A stretch of 52,080 bases of DNA from Tissierellia bacterium (GCA_028709465.1 JAQVWY010000007.1:1-52080); one strand, 5' to 3'. Positions 35,271-44,520 are shown, numbered from the stretch's first letter. The notes: generated by a model from the letters alone, not told the origin. Translations and numbers: made by a program.

Positions 35271-36188
35271 ATGAATTATATAAAAAAAGGTGTAGTGATA
35301 CCATTTATGGATGGCAAAAAAAAATCGATAGCTACAGAATATACTAAATTAGATAATTTTAATGAGCAGGAAGATACAAAGGAACTAAATGAAATTTTGT
35401 CCCTAAATGATAAAATGTTTATAAATATGTCTCATGAACTTAAAACACCGTTAAATGTTATTTTTAGTGCCGCACAGTTAATGGAAATAAGCTTAACAAG
35501 TGATGATGGAAGCAATAAAGATATTTTAAGAAATATAGATCATATAAAAAAGAATTGTTATAGATTAATAAAGGTAATAAATAATTTAGTAGAAATGCAT
35601 AAAATTAGTTTGGGCAGTTTAAAATTAAATATTAGTGAAGAAGATATAGTTGAAATAACTAGATATATTGTACAAGCTTCCTCAGAATTAATTGATGATT
35701 TAGGTCTTAAAATATATTTTTATACAAATATTAATAAAAAAATCATGTCATTAGATAGAGTTAGAATTGAAAAAGTATTATTAAATTTAATTTCGAATGC
35801 TATTAAATTTTCTAAACCGGGAAGTCATATAAATGTTAGTGTAGTTGATAGAGAAGACTATGTTAAAGTTTCTGTTAAGGATGATGGAATAGGCATAGAG
35901 GAAAAAGATTTGCAAAACTTATTTATAGGATATGAACAAGTTGATAAATCACTTTCTCGAGTTGCTGAGGGTACGGGAGTTGGTTTATTTTTGGTAAAAT
36001 CATTTGTTGAAATGCATGGAGGAAGTGTTAAGGTTAAAAGCATGTTAGGTAAGGGAACTGAATTTATTTTAAAAATTCCATATAATTATTCTTATGAAAG
36101 TAGTAATAGCGATAAAGTAATTATGCAAGAAAGTAAAGATGAATTAGTGCAAATTGAATTTTCTGATATTCCAAAATCAAAGTGTTGA
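35271..36188 (+). CDS. Soluble sensor histidine kinase
   Basis: A 305-residue kinase without membrane segments or a recognisable PAS, GAF or HAMP domain. The dimerisation and phosphoacceptor helix carries FINMSHELKTPLNVIFSAAQ (His55). The ATPase domain has the N box NLISNAIKFSKPGS, G1 VKDDGIGIEEKDL, F box and G2 GTGVGLFLVKSFVEMHGG. This matches the HisKA/HATPase class with phosphatase-competent sequence. No response regulator gene is adjacent, so it is an orphan; it may feed a phosphorelay such as that to Spo0A, as orphan kinases do in clostridia, but that is inference. Confidence 0.88.
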   Translation: MNYIKKGVVIPFMDGKKKSIATEYTKLDNFNEQEDTKELNEILSLNDKMFINMSHELKTPLNVIFSAAQLMEISLTSDDGSNKDILRNIDHIKKNCYRLIKVINNLVEMHKISLGSLKLNISEEDIVEITRYIVQASSELIDDLGLKIYFYTNINKKIMSLDRVRIEKVLLNLISNAIKFSKPGSHINVSVVDREDYVKVSVKDDGIGIEEKDLQNLFIGYEQVDKSLSRVAEGTGVGLFLVKSFVEMHGGSVKVKSMLGKGTEFILKIPYNYSYESSNSDKVIMQESKDELVQIEFSDIPKSKC

Positions 36189-36194
36189 TAATAT

Positions 36195-36232
36195 AAAACA
36201 GTATTCGATTATAAAAGTGAATACTGTTTTTT
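36195..36232 (+). terminator. Intrinsic terminator after the histidine kinase
   Basis: AAAACAGTATTC (36195-36206) and GAATACTGTTTT (36219-36230) are a perfect 12-bp stem with a 12-nt loop and a T tail. Confidence 0.8.
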
Positions 36233-36306
36233 AAATTAAATTCAATATAGACAGCATTACAATATAAAGTTATACTTAAATAACTAATAATATTAATGGG
36301 TGCAAT

Positions 36307-36972
36307 ATGGTAAATAAATTTGATATAGATATTAAAATAAACAAAGAAATATTATTTGAAAAATTAAAATTTATTAAAAATACTGAAAGCTATAAAAATG
36401 CTGATGAAATTTTTGGCGAATTGTCTCAAATAATAATAGACAATATGAAGCTTACATGCTTGTATTCTGTTGTTGATGATATTAATGATTTACCACTTTT
36501 TAAAATCATTGACTGCAAAATAAATAAAATTGTAATATGTTTTTTATCATCAAATGATATAATAAGCCATATAATAAATGATTTTATAAATGAAGGCTCT
36601 TATTTAAAAGGGTATTTATTAAATGAAATAGCTACATATGTAATATTTAATACATCAAATGAAATGAATAAAGAAATCAAAAGGAAACTATTAGCGCTAG
36701 GATATGCTTTAACTAAAAGATATGCGCCGGGCGATGGTGGTGTAGAATTGAAATACCAACAAGTAATACTTGATACATTGAAAAAGGATGTAAACATAGA
36801 TGTTCATTTAACTGAAAATTATATGATAGTACCAGAAAAATCAATGACTTATTTTTTTGGGGCACTAAAAATTAAAGATAATTGTGATAATTATTTAAAT
36901 GAAAATAATTATAATAATAAAAGCTGTAGGGACTGCACTAAATTGAATTGTCAATATAGGAATATACAATGA
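36307..36972 (+). CDS. Free-standing methionine-synthase activation-like protein
   Basis: A 221-residue protein that resembles the C-terminal reactivation domain of B12-dependent methionine synthase (MetH). Key matches are KRYAPGDGGVELKYQQVILD, which resembles the SAM-binding RxxPGY region, VHLTENYMIVPEKSMTYFFG, and the end CRDCTKLNCQYR with three cysteines in the family's CxxC...C pattern. In MetH that domain binds SAM during reductive methylation of cobalamin. Alone, it may reactivate a corrinoid protein encoded elsewhere. The downstream gene is a B12-dependent ribonucleotide reductase with its own promoter, so a shared cobalamin theme is suggestive only. Confidence 0.75.
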   Translation: MVNKFDIDIKINKEILFEKLKFIKNTESYKNADEIFGELSQIIIDNMKLTCLYSVVDDINDLPLFKIIDCKINKIVICFLSSNDIISHIINDFINEGSYLKGYLLNEIATYVIFNTSNEMNKEIKRKLLALGYALTKRYAPGDGGVELKYQQVILDTLKKDVNIDVHLTENYMIVPEKSMTYFFGALKIKDNCDNYLNENNYNNKSCRDCTKLNCQYRNIQ

Positions 36973-37111
36973 AATTTCCTTGACTAATACCAATAATTGT
37001 TAAGTTTTATTAAGAATTTATATAATGTTGAAATATCAACAAAGGAAAATTTTACCTTATATGTGAAAAATACAAAAACAATAGGAATATCAATATTATT
37101 AGCAACATTAC

Positions 37112-37165
37112 ACTACATATTGTGTGCTATTGACTAATAACTGAAGCAATGCTACAATATGTAGT
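37112..37165 (+). promoter_or_regulatory. nrdJ promoter with two NrdR boxes
   Basis: Promoter: TTGACT (37130-37135), 17-nt spacer, TACAAT (37153-37158). Box 1, ACTACATATTGTGT (37112-37125), read on the other strand, is ACACAATATGTAGT and fits the NrdR consensus. Box 2, CTACAATATGTAGT (37152-37165), covers the -10. The centres are 40 bp apart, near four helical turns. NrdR with bound dATP would shut the gene off. Confidence 0.8.
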
Positions 37166-37215
37166 ACTACATATATAAGTTTTATAATATATTTAATATA
37201 AGAAAGAGGTAGCTA

Positions 37216-39570
37216 ATGATAAAAATACTAAAGAGGACAGGGACATTTGTTGATTTTAATCCATCTAAAATCAGCAATGCAATAATTAAAGCCATGAAAG
37301 AAACTAAAGATGGAGTGGATGAAGAATTAGCCAGAGAAATAAGCCTTAAAATTGAGGAAGAATTATCGGATAAAAACTTTCCAATTGCCGTTGAAGTTGT
37401 ACAAGACATGGTAGAAAATGAGTTGATGGACAGCAAAAGAAAAGATGTTGCAAAAAAATACATATTATATAGATATGAGAGGGATAAGTCTAGAGATTCA
37501 AGAAAGAGAAAGGATTACAAGTTATTAAGTGAAGAATTTATAAGCCAATATAAGCATAAGGAATCTCCTATGAATCAATTGGGAAATTTTGTTTATTACA
37601 GAACATATTCAAGGTGGATGCCTGAAGAAAGACGTAGAGAATATTGGTGGGAAACTGTTAGAAGAGCGGTTGAATATAACTGCAGTCTAGTACCTACTAA
37701 AAAAGAAGAAGCGGAAGAGTTATATGATAATATTTTTAACTTAAGACAATTTCTGTCAGGAAGAACTTTTTGGGTAGGGGGAACACCTGTTTCATATAAT
37801 TATCCAATGGCAAATTATAATTGTGCATTTGAAATAATAAATGATTTCCATGCATTTAGGGATTTGTTTTATTTATTGATGATAGGTTCAGGTGTTGGTG
37901 TTAGAATATTAAAAAGTGACGTTGAAGAGCTTCCTAAAATAAGAAATAATTTTAAAATAATTCATGAAGATTATTCTCCTGTGGAAAAATCCAAGAGAGA
38001 AGATAATACTAGTGTTGAATTTACACATAATAACTCGGTAAAAATAATAGTGGGAGATAGTAAGGAAGGCTGGGTTCAGGGATTAGATCACTTTTTTAAT
38101 ATTATTAACTCAAGTGAATATAGAAATATTAATACAATAATTTTGAATTATAACAATGTAAGACCAAAGGGAGAAGTATTAAAAACATTTGGAGGAACTG
38201 CTAGCGGTCATACAAGTTTAAAAAATATGTTTACTAAAATTGATAAAGTAGTAAAAAAACGTGGGACTATAGAAGGAAAAGACAGATATAAATTAAAGCC
38301 TATAGATTGTTTGGATATAGCCAATATAATTGGTGAAAATGTAGTAGTTGGCGGAGTAAGAAGAACTGCAGAAATAATGCTTATAGATTATGATGATACA
38401 GACTGCATTGAAGCTAAAAACAAGCTATATAAACAAATAGATGGTCAATGGATAGTAGACAAGGAAATTATTCATCGCTCTATGAGCAATAATTCAATTT
38501 ATTATAGGAAAAAACCTACACGTAAACAGTTAAATTGGCAAATTGAACAAATGCGTTATTCTGGCGAGCCAGGTTGGGTTAATGAAGAAGCTGGCAGCAA
38601 AAGAAGAGAAAATATGAATGGGGTAAATCCATGTGGAGAAATACTCCTTGATAATAAAGGATTGTGCAATTTAACTACAGTTAATGTGTATTCATTTGTT
38701 GATGAAAATGGTAAGCTTGATGAAAAAGCTTTATTAAGAGCTCAAAAACTGTCAGCTAGGGCAGCTTATAGGATGACTTGTGTTGAGTTAGAGTTATCCC
38801 AATGGGACAGAGTTCAACAAAGAGATAAAATTACAGGCTGTTCTTTAACAGGGTGGCAAGATATGGTTAACGCAGTAGGGATATCTAGAGATGAACAAGC
38901 TGAGTTGCTGAGAAAGTTAAGAAGTGCTGCTAAAGATGAATCCGAAAGATATTCTTATGAAATTGGAGAAAGTGCACCATTATTAGTTACTACAATTAAA
39001 CCTGAAGGTACATTATCTCAATTACCTGGGGTTTCTAGCGGTGTTCATTATTCTCATTCTCCATATTTTTTAAGAAGAGTGAGGATAAACAGTCATGATC
39101 CATTAGTTAAAGTATGTGAAGAATTAGGATATTCTATATATCCTGAAGTAGGACAAGAAATAAAAACATGTACTACTAAGGTAGTAGAATTTCCGGAAAA
39201 GGCTCCAAAAGGCAAAACAAAATATGATGTTACAGCTATAGAACAGCTTGAAAATTATAAATTATTTATGGAAAATTACGTAGACCACAATTGTTCTATT
39301 ACAGTTCATGTACGAGATAATGAGTGGGAACAAGTTGAAGAGTGGGTATGGAATAATTGGGATGATGTTGTTGCTCTTTCATTTCTATCTTTAGATGATA
39401 GTTTCTATCAGCTCATGCCATATGAATCAATTGATGAAGAAGAATACAATAAACGTATTAGTGAAATGAAACCATTCATACCTTCTTTATTAAGCAAATA
39501 TGAAGCCCAAGAATCTGAAATAGATGTGGGAAACGAAAGCTGTGAAAATGGTATTTGTCCAATAAGATAA
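37216..39570 (+). CDS. nrdJ: Adenosylcobalamin-dependent ribonucleoside-triphosphate reductase (class II)
   Basis: Makes deoxyribonucleotides with a B12-generated thiyl radical. The 784-residue protein starts with an ATP-cone domain (residues 1-95; IKILKRTGTFVDFNPSKISN) for allosteric control. The catalytic barrel holds Cys203 (NYNCAFEI), the radical Cys473 in NPCGE and its partner Cys484. A C-terminal redox pair is Cys776 and Cys781 (CENGIC). The 11-residue spacing of 473 and 484 and the CxxxxC tail match the Lactobacillus leichmannii enzyme (408, 419, 731, 736). No subunit partner is needed. It is oxygen-independent, fitting an anaerobe. Confidence 0.93.
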   Translation: MIKILKRTGTFVDFNPSKISNAIIKAMKETKDGVDEELAREISLKIEEELSDKNFPIAVEVVQDMVENELMDSKRKDVAKKYILYRYERDKSRDSRKRKDYKLLSEEFISQYKHKESPMNQLGNFVYYRTYSRWMPEERRREYWWETVRRAVEYNCSLVPTKKEEAEELYDNIFNLRQFLSGRTFWVGGTPVSYNYPMANYNCAFEIINDFHAFRDLFYLLMIGSGVGVRILKSDVEELPKIRNNFKIIHEDYSPVEKSKREDNTSVEFTHNNSVKIIVGDSKEGWVQGLDHFFNIINSSEYRNINTIILNYNNVRPKGEVLKTFGGTASGHTSLKNMFTKIDKVVKKRGTIEGKDRYKLKPIDCLDIANIIGENVVVGGVRRTAEIMLIDYDDTDCIEAKNKLYKQIDGQWIVDKEIIHRSMSNNSIYYRKKPTRKQLNWQIEQMRYSGEPGWVNEEAGSKRRENMNGVNPCGEILLDNKGLCNLTTVNVYSFVDENGKLDEKALLRAQKLSARAAYRMTCVELELSQWDRVQQRDKITGCSLTGWQDMVNAVGISRDEQAELLRKLRSAAKDESERYSYEIGESAPLLVTTIKPEGTLSQLPGVSSGVHYSHSPYFLRRVRINSHDPLVKVCEELGYSIYPEVGQEIKTCTTKVVEFPEKAPKGKTKYDVTAIEQLENYKLFMENYVDHNCSITVHVRDNEWEQVEEWVWNNWDDVVALSFLSLDDSFYQLMPYESIDEEEYNKRISEMKPFIPSLLSKYEAQESEIDVGNESCENGICPIR

Positions 39571-39605
39571 ATAGGTATGGAGACACACCATAAAGGAATG
39601 TCTCC
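39571..39605. repeat. REP-like palindromic repeat, copy 1
   Basis: Begins ATAGGTATGGAGACAC. GGAGACA (39579-39585) and TGTCTCC (39599-39605) form a perfect 7-bp stem. The first 15 nt recur in the repeat at 41148. It may also end nrdJ transcription, but no T run follows. Confidence 0.6.
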
Positions 39606-39704
39606 GAATATCTAAAAAATGATTCTATTTACTAATTGACCTATATAGTATAAAATTGCTATATAGGTTTTTTAATTTGTTATATTTAAGGATGAGGTTA
39701 TAAA

Positions 39705-41093
39705 ATGAATAAATACAAAAAATTAATAACTAATACAATTATTTTTGGTATTGGAACATTTGGATCAAAAGTATTAGTTTTTCTGCTGATGCCTCTATAT
39801 ACTAGGGTTTTAAGTAGCACGGATTATGGTGTGGTTGATTTGATTATACAGACTTCTAATCTTTTAATACCAATTGTTTCACTAGGTATAGCTAATGGTG
39901 TAATAAGATTTGGGTTAGATAGAAGTATAAGAAAAAGCGAAGTTTTTTCAGTAGGACTAGCTGTAATATTAACTGGATTTGCAATATTTCTTATATTTAT
40001 ACCAATAGTAAGCAAGATAACATATATTTCTGGAAGAACAGCTTTAATATATTTATTCGTTCTTATGTCAGCTTTGAGAACATTATGTTCTCAATTTGTA
40101 AGATCAAAAGAATATGTAAGGCTATACGCCTTTGACGGACTATTAAGCACTTTTACAACTATAGTATTTAATGTTTTATTATTAGTAGTTTTTAAATTAG
40201 GAATAACAGGATATATACTTGCAATTGTAATATCAGATTTATTATCTACAGTATTTTTGTTTTCTGCTGCTAAATTGAAAAGATACGTTCATTTAAATCA
40301 TATAAATAAAGATTTGGCAAGAGCTATGGTAAGATACTCATTGCCCCTTATACCATCAACAATATTTTGGTGGATGACTAATGTTTCTAATAGATTTATA
40401 GTTGCCCATGTACTAGGAAATGAAGCAAATGGATTGTTTGCTGTATCTTATAAAATTCCAACAATTATAGTATTGATTTCAAATATTTTTATGGATGCTT
40501 GGCAGATGTCTGCAGTTTCAGAGGAGGATAAAAGAAGCAGGGCAAAGTTTTTTTCTAAAGTGTTCAATGTTTATCAATCTATATTATTTTTAAGTGCATC
40601 ATGTATAATTTTATTTTCTAAATTTATAACGAAAATATTAGTTTCTGAAAGCTTTTATTTATCATGGAAGTACATACCTATACTTGTTATGGCTACAACA
40701 TTTTCCTGTTTGGTTACTTTTTTAGGTTCGGTGTATATGGTTGAGAAAAAAAGCTATTTAACACTTTCAACAACAGTGGTTGGTGCAGTGACAAATGTAG
40801 TACTTACATTTTTACTAATAGATAAGTTTGGTGTAAACGGAGCAGCATTTGCAACATTTATAAGCTATTTTACTGTATTTTTAATAAGGGCTAAAAATAC
40901 TAGTAATTTTATTACAATTAAATGGAATGTGCCCAAATTAGTAATAAATACAATTATAGTTTTATGTCAAAGTATAATTATGATATTTGAAGTGAAATAT
41001 TGGATTATTTATGAAATAATATTAGTTTCTTTAATGATGCTTATTAACTTTAGTTTAATTTGGAATAACGTTAAAAAGCTTATTAAAAAGTAA
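39705..41093 (+). CDS. Oligosaccharide flippase / polysaccharide biosynthesis membrane protein (Wzx-like)
   Basis: A 462-residue integral membrane protein with 12-14 helices of the MOP superfamily, which moves lipid-linked sugars across the membrane. It opens KKLITNTIIFGIGTFGSKVL followed by LMPLYTRVLSSTDYGVVDLI, the typical start of polysaccharide_synt proteins, and has RYSLPLIPSTIFWWMTNVSN in the middle repeat. No glycosyltransferases are adjacent, so the sugar is unknown; a spore-coat or surface polysaccharide is possible. It is flanked on both sides by REP-like repeats. RBS GGATGAGG. Confidence 0.82.
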   Translation: MNKYKKLITNTIIFGIGTFGSKVLVFLLMPLYTRVLSSTDYGVVDLIIQTSNLLIPIVSLGIANGVIRFGLDRSIRKSEVFSVGLAVILTGFAIFLIFIPIVSKITYISGRTALIYLFVLMSALRTLCSQFVRSKEYVRLYAFDGLLSTFTTIVFNVLLLVVFKLGITGYILAIVISDLLSTVFLFSAAKLKRYVHLNHINKDLARAMVRYSLPLIPSTIFWWMTNVSNRFIVAHVLGNEANGLFAVSYKIPTIIVLISNIFMDAWQMSAVSEEDKRSRAKFFSKVFNVYQSILFLSASCIILFSKFITKILVSESFYLSWKYIPILVMATTFSCLVTFLGSVYMVEKKSYLTLSTTVVGAVTNVVLTFLLIDKFGVNGAAFATFISYFTVFLIRAKNTSNFITIKWNVPKLVINTIIVLCQSIIMIFEVKYWIIYEIILVSLMMLINFSLIWNNVKKLIKK

Positions 41094-41115
41094 ATTGAAC
41101 TAAAATTTCTTTGCC

Positions 41116-41140
41116 TGTCATCCTGAACGATAGTAAAGGA
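41116..41140. repeat. GTCATCCTGA-type dispersed repeat fragment
   Basis: TGTCATCCTGAACGATAGTA plus AAGGA resembles a short dispersed repeat motif common in intergenic DNA of many bacteria (TGTCATYCTGA core). A related copy, TGTCATTCTGAAGG, lies at 44451-44464. Confidence 0.5.
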
Positions 41141-41146
41141 GCCCTC

Positions 41147-41220
41147 AATAGGTATGGAGACACCCCTTTATGATAGTAAGTCTATGTAGTAAATCATAAG
41201 GGAATGTCCCGTATTTATAT
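41147..41220. repeat. REP-like palindromic repeat, copy 2
   Basis: AATAGGTATGGAGACACCCC begins this element and matches the start of the copy at 39571. An arm CCCTTTATGAT (41164-41174) pairs with ATCATAAGGG (41193-41202) apart from one bulged T, and GGGAATGTCCC follows. The two copies bracket the flippase gene in the same orientation. Confidence 0.6.
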
Positions 41221-41262
41221 GAGATTCTTCACCTGTGGTTTAGAATGGCAAAAAAGTTGCGG

Positions 41263-42369
41263 TTATTTTGTCATTATTTCAAGAACAACTTTTGTTACAT
41301 CTACAAAATCGTTAATAGAAAGCCTTTCTTCAAGAGTGTGAGGAAACTCCATTCCAGTTCCAATATTAATTGCTTTTATACCATTTTTGTTATAAACATT
41401 TGCATCACTGCCACCGCCAGATGGTATTTTCTTAACCTCAAGACCTAAATTTTTACATATGTTAGATACCATTTCAACTAATTCATCATTATCATCAATA
41501 GCATAAGAGTGATAGCATTCTTCTATTTCATATTCTAATTTCGCTTTATATTTTTCGCAAGATTTTATTAAACAATCAACCATATGATTTGTCTGTTCTT
41601 TAAGTTTTTCATTACAGCGGCTTCTAGCTTCAGCAACAATTTCTGCTAATGGAGAAACAATGTTTGTAGGTCCAACAGCATTAAATGTACCAATGTTAGC
41701 TGTAGTTTCTTCATCTATTCTTAATAACTTCATATTTGTTATTGCTTCTGCCCCTACCATAATTGCACTTATTCCATCTTCTGGGCTTCCGCCAGCATGT
41801 GAGGCTTTCCCTGTTATTTTTGCAAAGATTCTAGTTTGACCAGGAGCAGAAGTTACAATATGACCCGTGCCATTGCTGCTGTCAAGGATTACACCTTTAT
41901 TAGATTTTAATTTTGAAAAATCAAAATTCTTAACACCGTTTAGTCCACCTTCTTCACCTATAGAAAACATTATTTCAATAGGTCTATGTTTAAGATTGTT
42001 TTCTTTTATTATTCGTAATGCCTCAAGTATTGCAACTATTCCTGATTTATCATCACCACCAAGGATTGTATTCCCTTTGCTTTTTATGTAATTACCATCA
42101 ATATATGGTTCTATACCTATACCAGGTGTTACAGTATCCATATGTGCACTAAAAAGTAAAGGTTCACTATCATTGTTTCCTGGTATAAAGCAATAAATAT
42201 TATTTCCGTTTGAGCCTATTTTTTTGCCAGCATCATCAAATTCTGCACTTAAACCAATATAGTTTAAATCATGCATAATTCTTTCACCAATAGCTTTTTC
42301 GTTTTTTGTTTCGCTGTCAACTTTTACATATTCCATAAATGTTTCTATTAAACGTTCTTTATTAATCAT
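41263..42369 (-). CDS. M20 family metallopeptidase (PepT-like)
   Basis: Zinc-dependent exopeptidase, 368 residues. Metal ligands and catalytic residues are visible: SAHMDTV (His76, Asp78), GGDDKSG (Asp106 bridging), GEEGG (Glu139 base, Glu140), SSNGTG for the next ligand, and FPHTLEER near the C-terminus. The middle dimerisation domain starts with ITGKASHAGGSPEDG. This fits the tripeptidase T-like group rather than succinyl-diaminopimelate desuccinylase. ATG 42369 is chosen because GGAGG lies 5 nt upstream; the ATG 12 nt earlier overlaps that site. It is the only minus-strand gene in this part and diverges from uvrC. Confidence 0.87.
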   Translation of the reverse strand: MINKERLIETFMEYVKVDSETKNEKAIGERIMHDLNYIGLSAEFDDAGKKIGSNGNNIYCFIPGNNDSEPLLFSAHMDTVTPGIGIEPYIDGNYIKSKGNTILGGDDKSGIVAILEALRIIKENNLKHRPIEIMFSIGEEGGLNGVKNFDFSKLKSNKGVILDSSNGTGHIVTSAPGQTRIFAKITGKASHAGGSPEDGISAIMVGAEAITNMKLLRIDEETTANIGTFNAVGPTNIVSPLAEIVAEARSRCNEKLKEQTNHMVDCLIKSCEKYKAKLEYEIEECYHSYAIDDNDELVEMVSNICKNLGLEVKKIPSGGGSDANVYNKNGIKAINIGTGMEFPHTLEERLSINDFVDVTKVVLEIMTK

Positions 42370-42586
42370 AATAGCCTCCATCTTTAAAGTGTATTTGATA
42401 TAATAATATTATATATTATTTTTAAATATTTACAAATATAATTAAAATAACAGAGACTTAATTATAACAATGTATTAATATACAATAACTGAATATTTAA
42501 AAATATTTGTTAAATTAATTAAATATTAATGTTAAAATTAAGGCAAAAGTGGTATAATATATACATGTAAGCTAAAGGGGATTGCT

Positions 42587-44428
42587 ATGTTTGATGTACA
42601 AGAAGAATTGAAGAAGGTTCCTGATAACCCAGGAGTTTACCTTATGAAAAATAATTTCGGTGAAATTATTTATGTTGGAAAAGCTAAAAACTTAAAAAAG
42701 AGAGTTAAACAATATTTTCACTCAAAAAATCATACGACTAAAATTAAAGCAATGATAAAAAATATTATTGAGTTTGAGTACATTATTACTGATAATGAAG
42801 TTGAAGCTCTTATTTTGGAAGCTAATTATATAAAAAAACACAGGCCTAAATACAATACATTACTTAGAGATGACAAGCAATATCCATATATTAAAATAAC
42901 AGTACAAGAAAAATATCCACGAATATTTAAAGTAAGAGAAGTAAAAAAAGATGGGGCTAAATATTATGGACCTTATACTAGTAATTATGCAGTAAATGAA
43001 ATAATTGATTTAATAGGAAATTTATATAAATTGCGCAAGTGTTCTTTAAAATTAGATGGAACAAGAGCAAATGAACGGCCTTGTTTGAACTATCATATAC
43101 ACAGATGCAATGCTCCTTGTATGGGCGATGTAGATGAAAAAGAATATAGGGAAGAAGTCAATGAAGCAATTAGTTTTCTTTCAGGAAAAGATGAGAGACT
43201 TGTAGAAACTCTTAAGACTAAAATGAAAATAGCATCAGATAATCTTGATTTTGAATCTGCTGCCAAATACAGAGATCAAATAAAGGCATTAGAAATAATT
43301 AATGAAAAACAAAAAATAGTATCAACAACATCATCTATGGATCAAGATATTGTTGGGGTAGCCATTGGTATAGAAGAAGCTTGTATACAAGTCTTCTTTA
43401 TAAGAAATGGCAAGATAATGGGAAGAGAGCATTTTTTGCTTACAAATATTTCAGAAAATGATACAAGAGAAGAAATAATTAAATCATTTCTTACTCAATT
43501 TTATACTGGAACTGTATATATTCCAAAAGAAATATATATTGAAACAGAAATTGAAGATATTAAAATATTTGAGGATTATCTTTCTGGAAAAAGAGGAAAC
43601 AATGTACATGTTAAAGTACCTTCCAAAGGGGAAAAAAGCTTGTTAATTAAAATGGTTAAGAAAAATGCATTGGAAATTCTTGAAAAAGGAAGTCAGAGAA
43701 TAAAAAGAGAATTAGATGAAAGTATACAAGCTGTAGGAGAACTTAAAGATTTATTGAATTTAGATGAGAAGCCATTGAGGATTGAAGCATACGATATTTC
43801 AAATATTCAAGGAGTAGAATCTGTAGGCTCAATGGTTGTTTTTGAAAATGGCGTAATGACAAAATCTAATTATAGACGATTTAAAATTAAGACAGTTCAC
43901 GGCCCAGATGACTATAAAAGCATGGAAGAGGTATTAGAGCGACGTATTAACAGAGGGCTTAGTGAAGATAATGATATGAAAGGCTTTAATAAAATGCCGG
44001 ATCTTATTTTGATTGATGGGGGTAAGGGCCAAACGAATGTTGCTGAAAATGTTATAAAAAACTTTGGCCTAAATATACCTATATGTGGCATGATAAAGGA
44101 TGATAAACATACTACAAGAGGATTGATTTACAAGGGAAGAGAAATAGAATTTAAAAAAACTGACAAAGTATATAGATTAATATATAAGATACAAGAAGAG
44201 GCTCATAGATTTGCAATTGAGTATCACAGAAATTTAAGAGATAAAACCTTGTTTAAGTCGGAATTAGATAATATTGAAAATATAGGAAGTAAAAGAAAAA
44301 TAAATTTACTTAAAACCTTTGGTTCTGTAGAAAATATTAAAAAGAAAAGTATTGAGGAGCTTAAATGCGCACCTGGAATGAATATAAAAGCAGCAGAATC
44401 AGTTTTTAATTATTTTAACAAAAGCTAA
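42587..44428 (+). CDS. uvrC: UvrABC excinuclease subunit C
   Basis: Makes both incisions in nucleotide excision repair. The 613-residue protein has the N-terminal GIY-YIG nuclease (PDNPGVYLMKNNFGEIIYVG, then KAKNLKKRVKQYF). A UvrB-binding UVR segment lies near 205-240 (ASDNLDFESAAKYRDQIKAL). The RNase H-like nuclease has EAYDISNIQGVESVGSMVVF and DLILIDGGKGQ, and tandem helix-hairpin-helix motifs close the chain (IGSKRKINLLKTFGS, CAPGMNIKAAESVF). All are standard. A TATAAT at 42553-42558 is a likely -10. RBS AAAGGGG. Confidence 0.95.
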   Translation: MFDVQEELKKVPDNPGVYLMKNNFGEIIYVGKAKNLKKRVKQYFHSKNHTTKIKAMIKNIIEFEYIITDNEVEALILEANYIKKHRPKYNTLLRDDKQYPYIKITVQEKYPRIFKVREVKKDGAKYYGPYTSNYAVNEIIDLIGNLYKLRKCSLKLDGTRANERPCLNYHIHRCNAPCMGDVDEKEYREEVNEAISFLSGKDERLVETLKTKMKIASDNLDFESAAKYRDQIKALEIINEKQKIVSTTSSMDQDIVGVAIGIEEACIQVFFIRNGKIMGREHFLLTNISENDTREEIIKSFLTQFYTGTVYIPKEIYIETEIEDIKIFEDYLSGKRGNNVHVKVPSKGEKSLLIKMVKKNALEILEKGSQRIKRELDESIQAVGELKDLLNLDEKPLRIEAYDISNIQGVESVGSMVVFENGVMTKSNYRRFKIKTVHGPDDYKSMEEVLERRINRGLSEDNDMKGFNKMPDLILIDGGKGQTNVAENVIKNFGLNIPICGMIKDDKHTTRGLIYKGREIEFKKTDKVYRLIYKIQEEAHRFAIEYHRNLRDKTLFKSELDNIENIGSKRKINLLKTFGSVENIKKKSIEELKCAPGMNIKAAESVFNYFNKS

Positions 44429-44434
44429 AAAGAA

Positions 44435-44511
44435 TGTTACTGTTCAATTTTGTCATTCTGAAGGCGTAGCCTGAAAGATAGATGACACATGGTTGGGAGC
44501 GAACAGTAACA
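44435..44511. repeat. Nested inverted-repeat element between uvrC and hprK
   Basis: Outer arms TGTTACTGTTC (44435-44445) and GAACAGTAACA (44501-44511) are perfect 11-nt inverted repeats. Inside, TGTCAT (44451-44456) pairs with ATGACA (44482-44487). The core TGTCATTCTGAAGGCGTAGC belongs to the GTCATYCTGA dispersed family seen at 41116. The 77-nt unit looks like a small non-autonomous mobile repeat or folded intergenic unit. Confidence 0.6.
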
Positions 44512-44520
44512 AAATAATTT

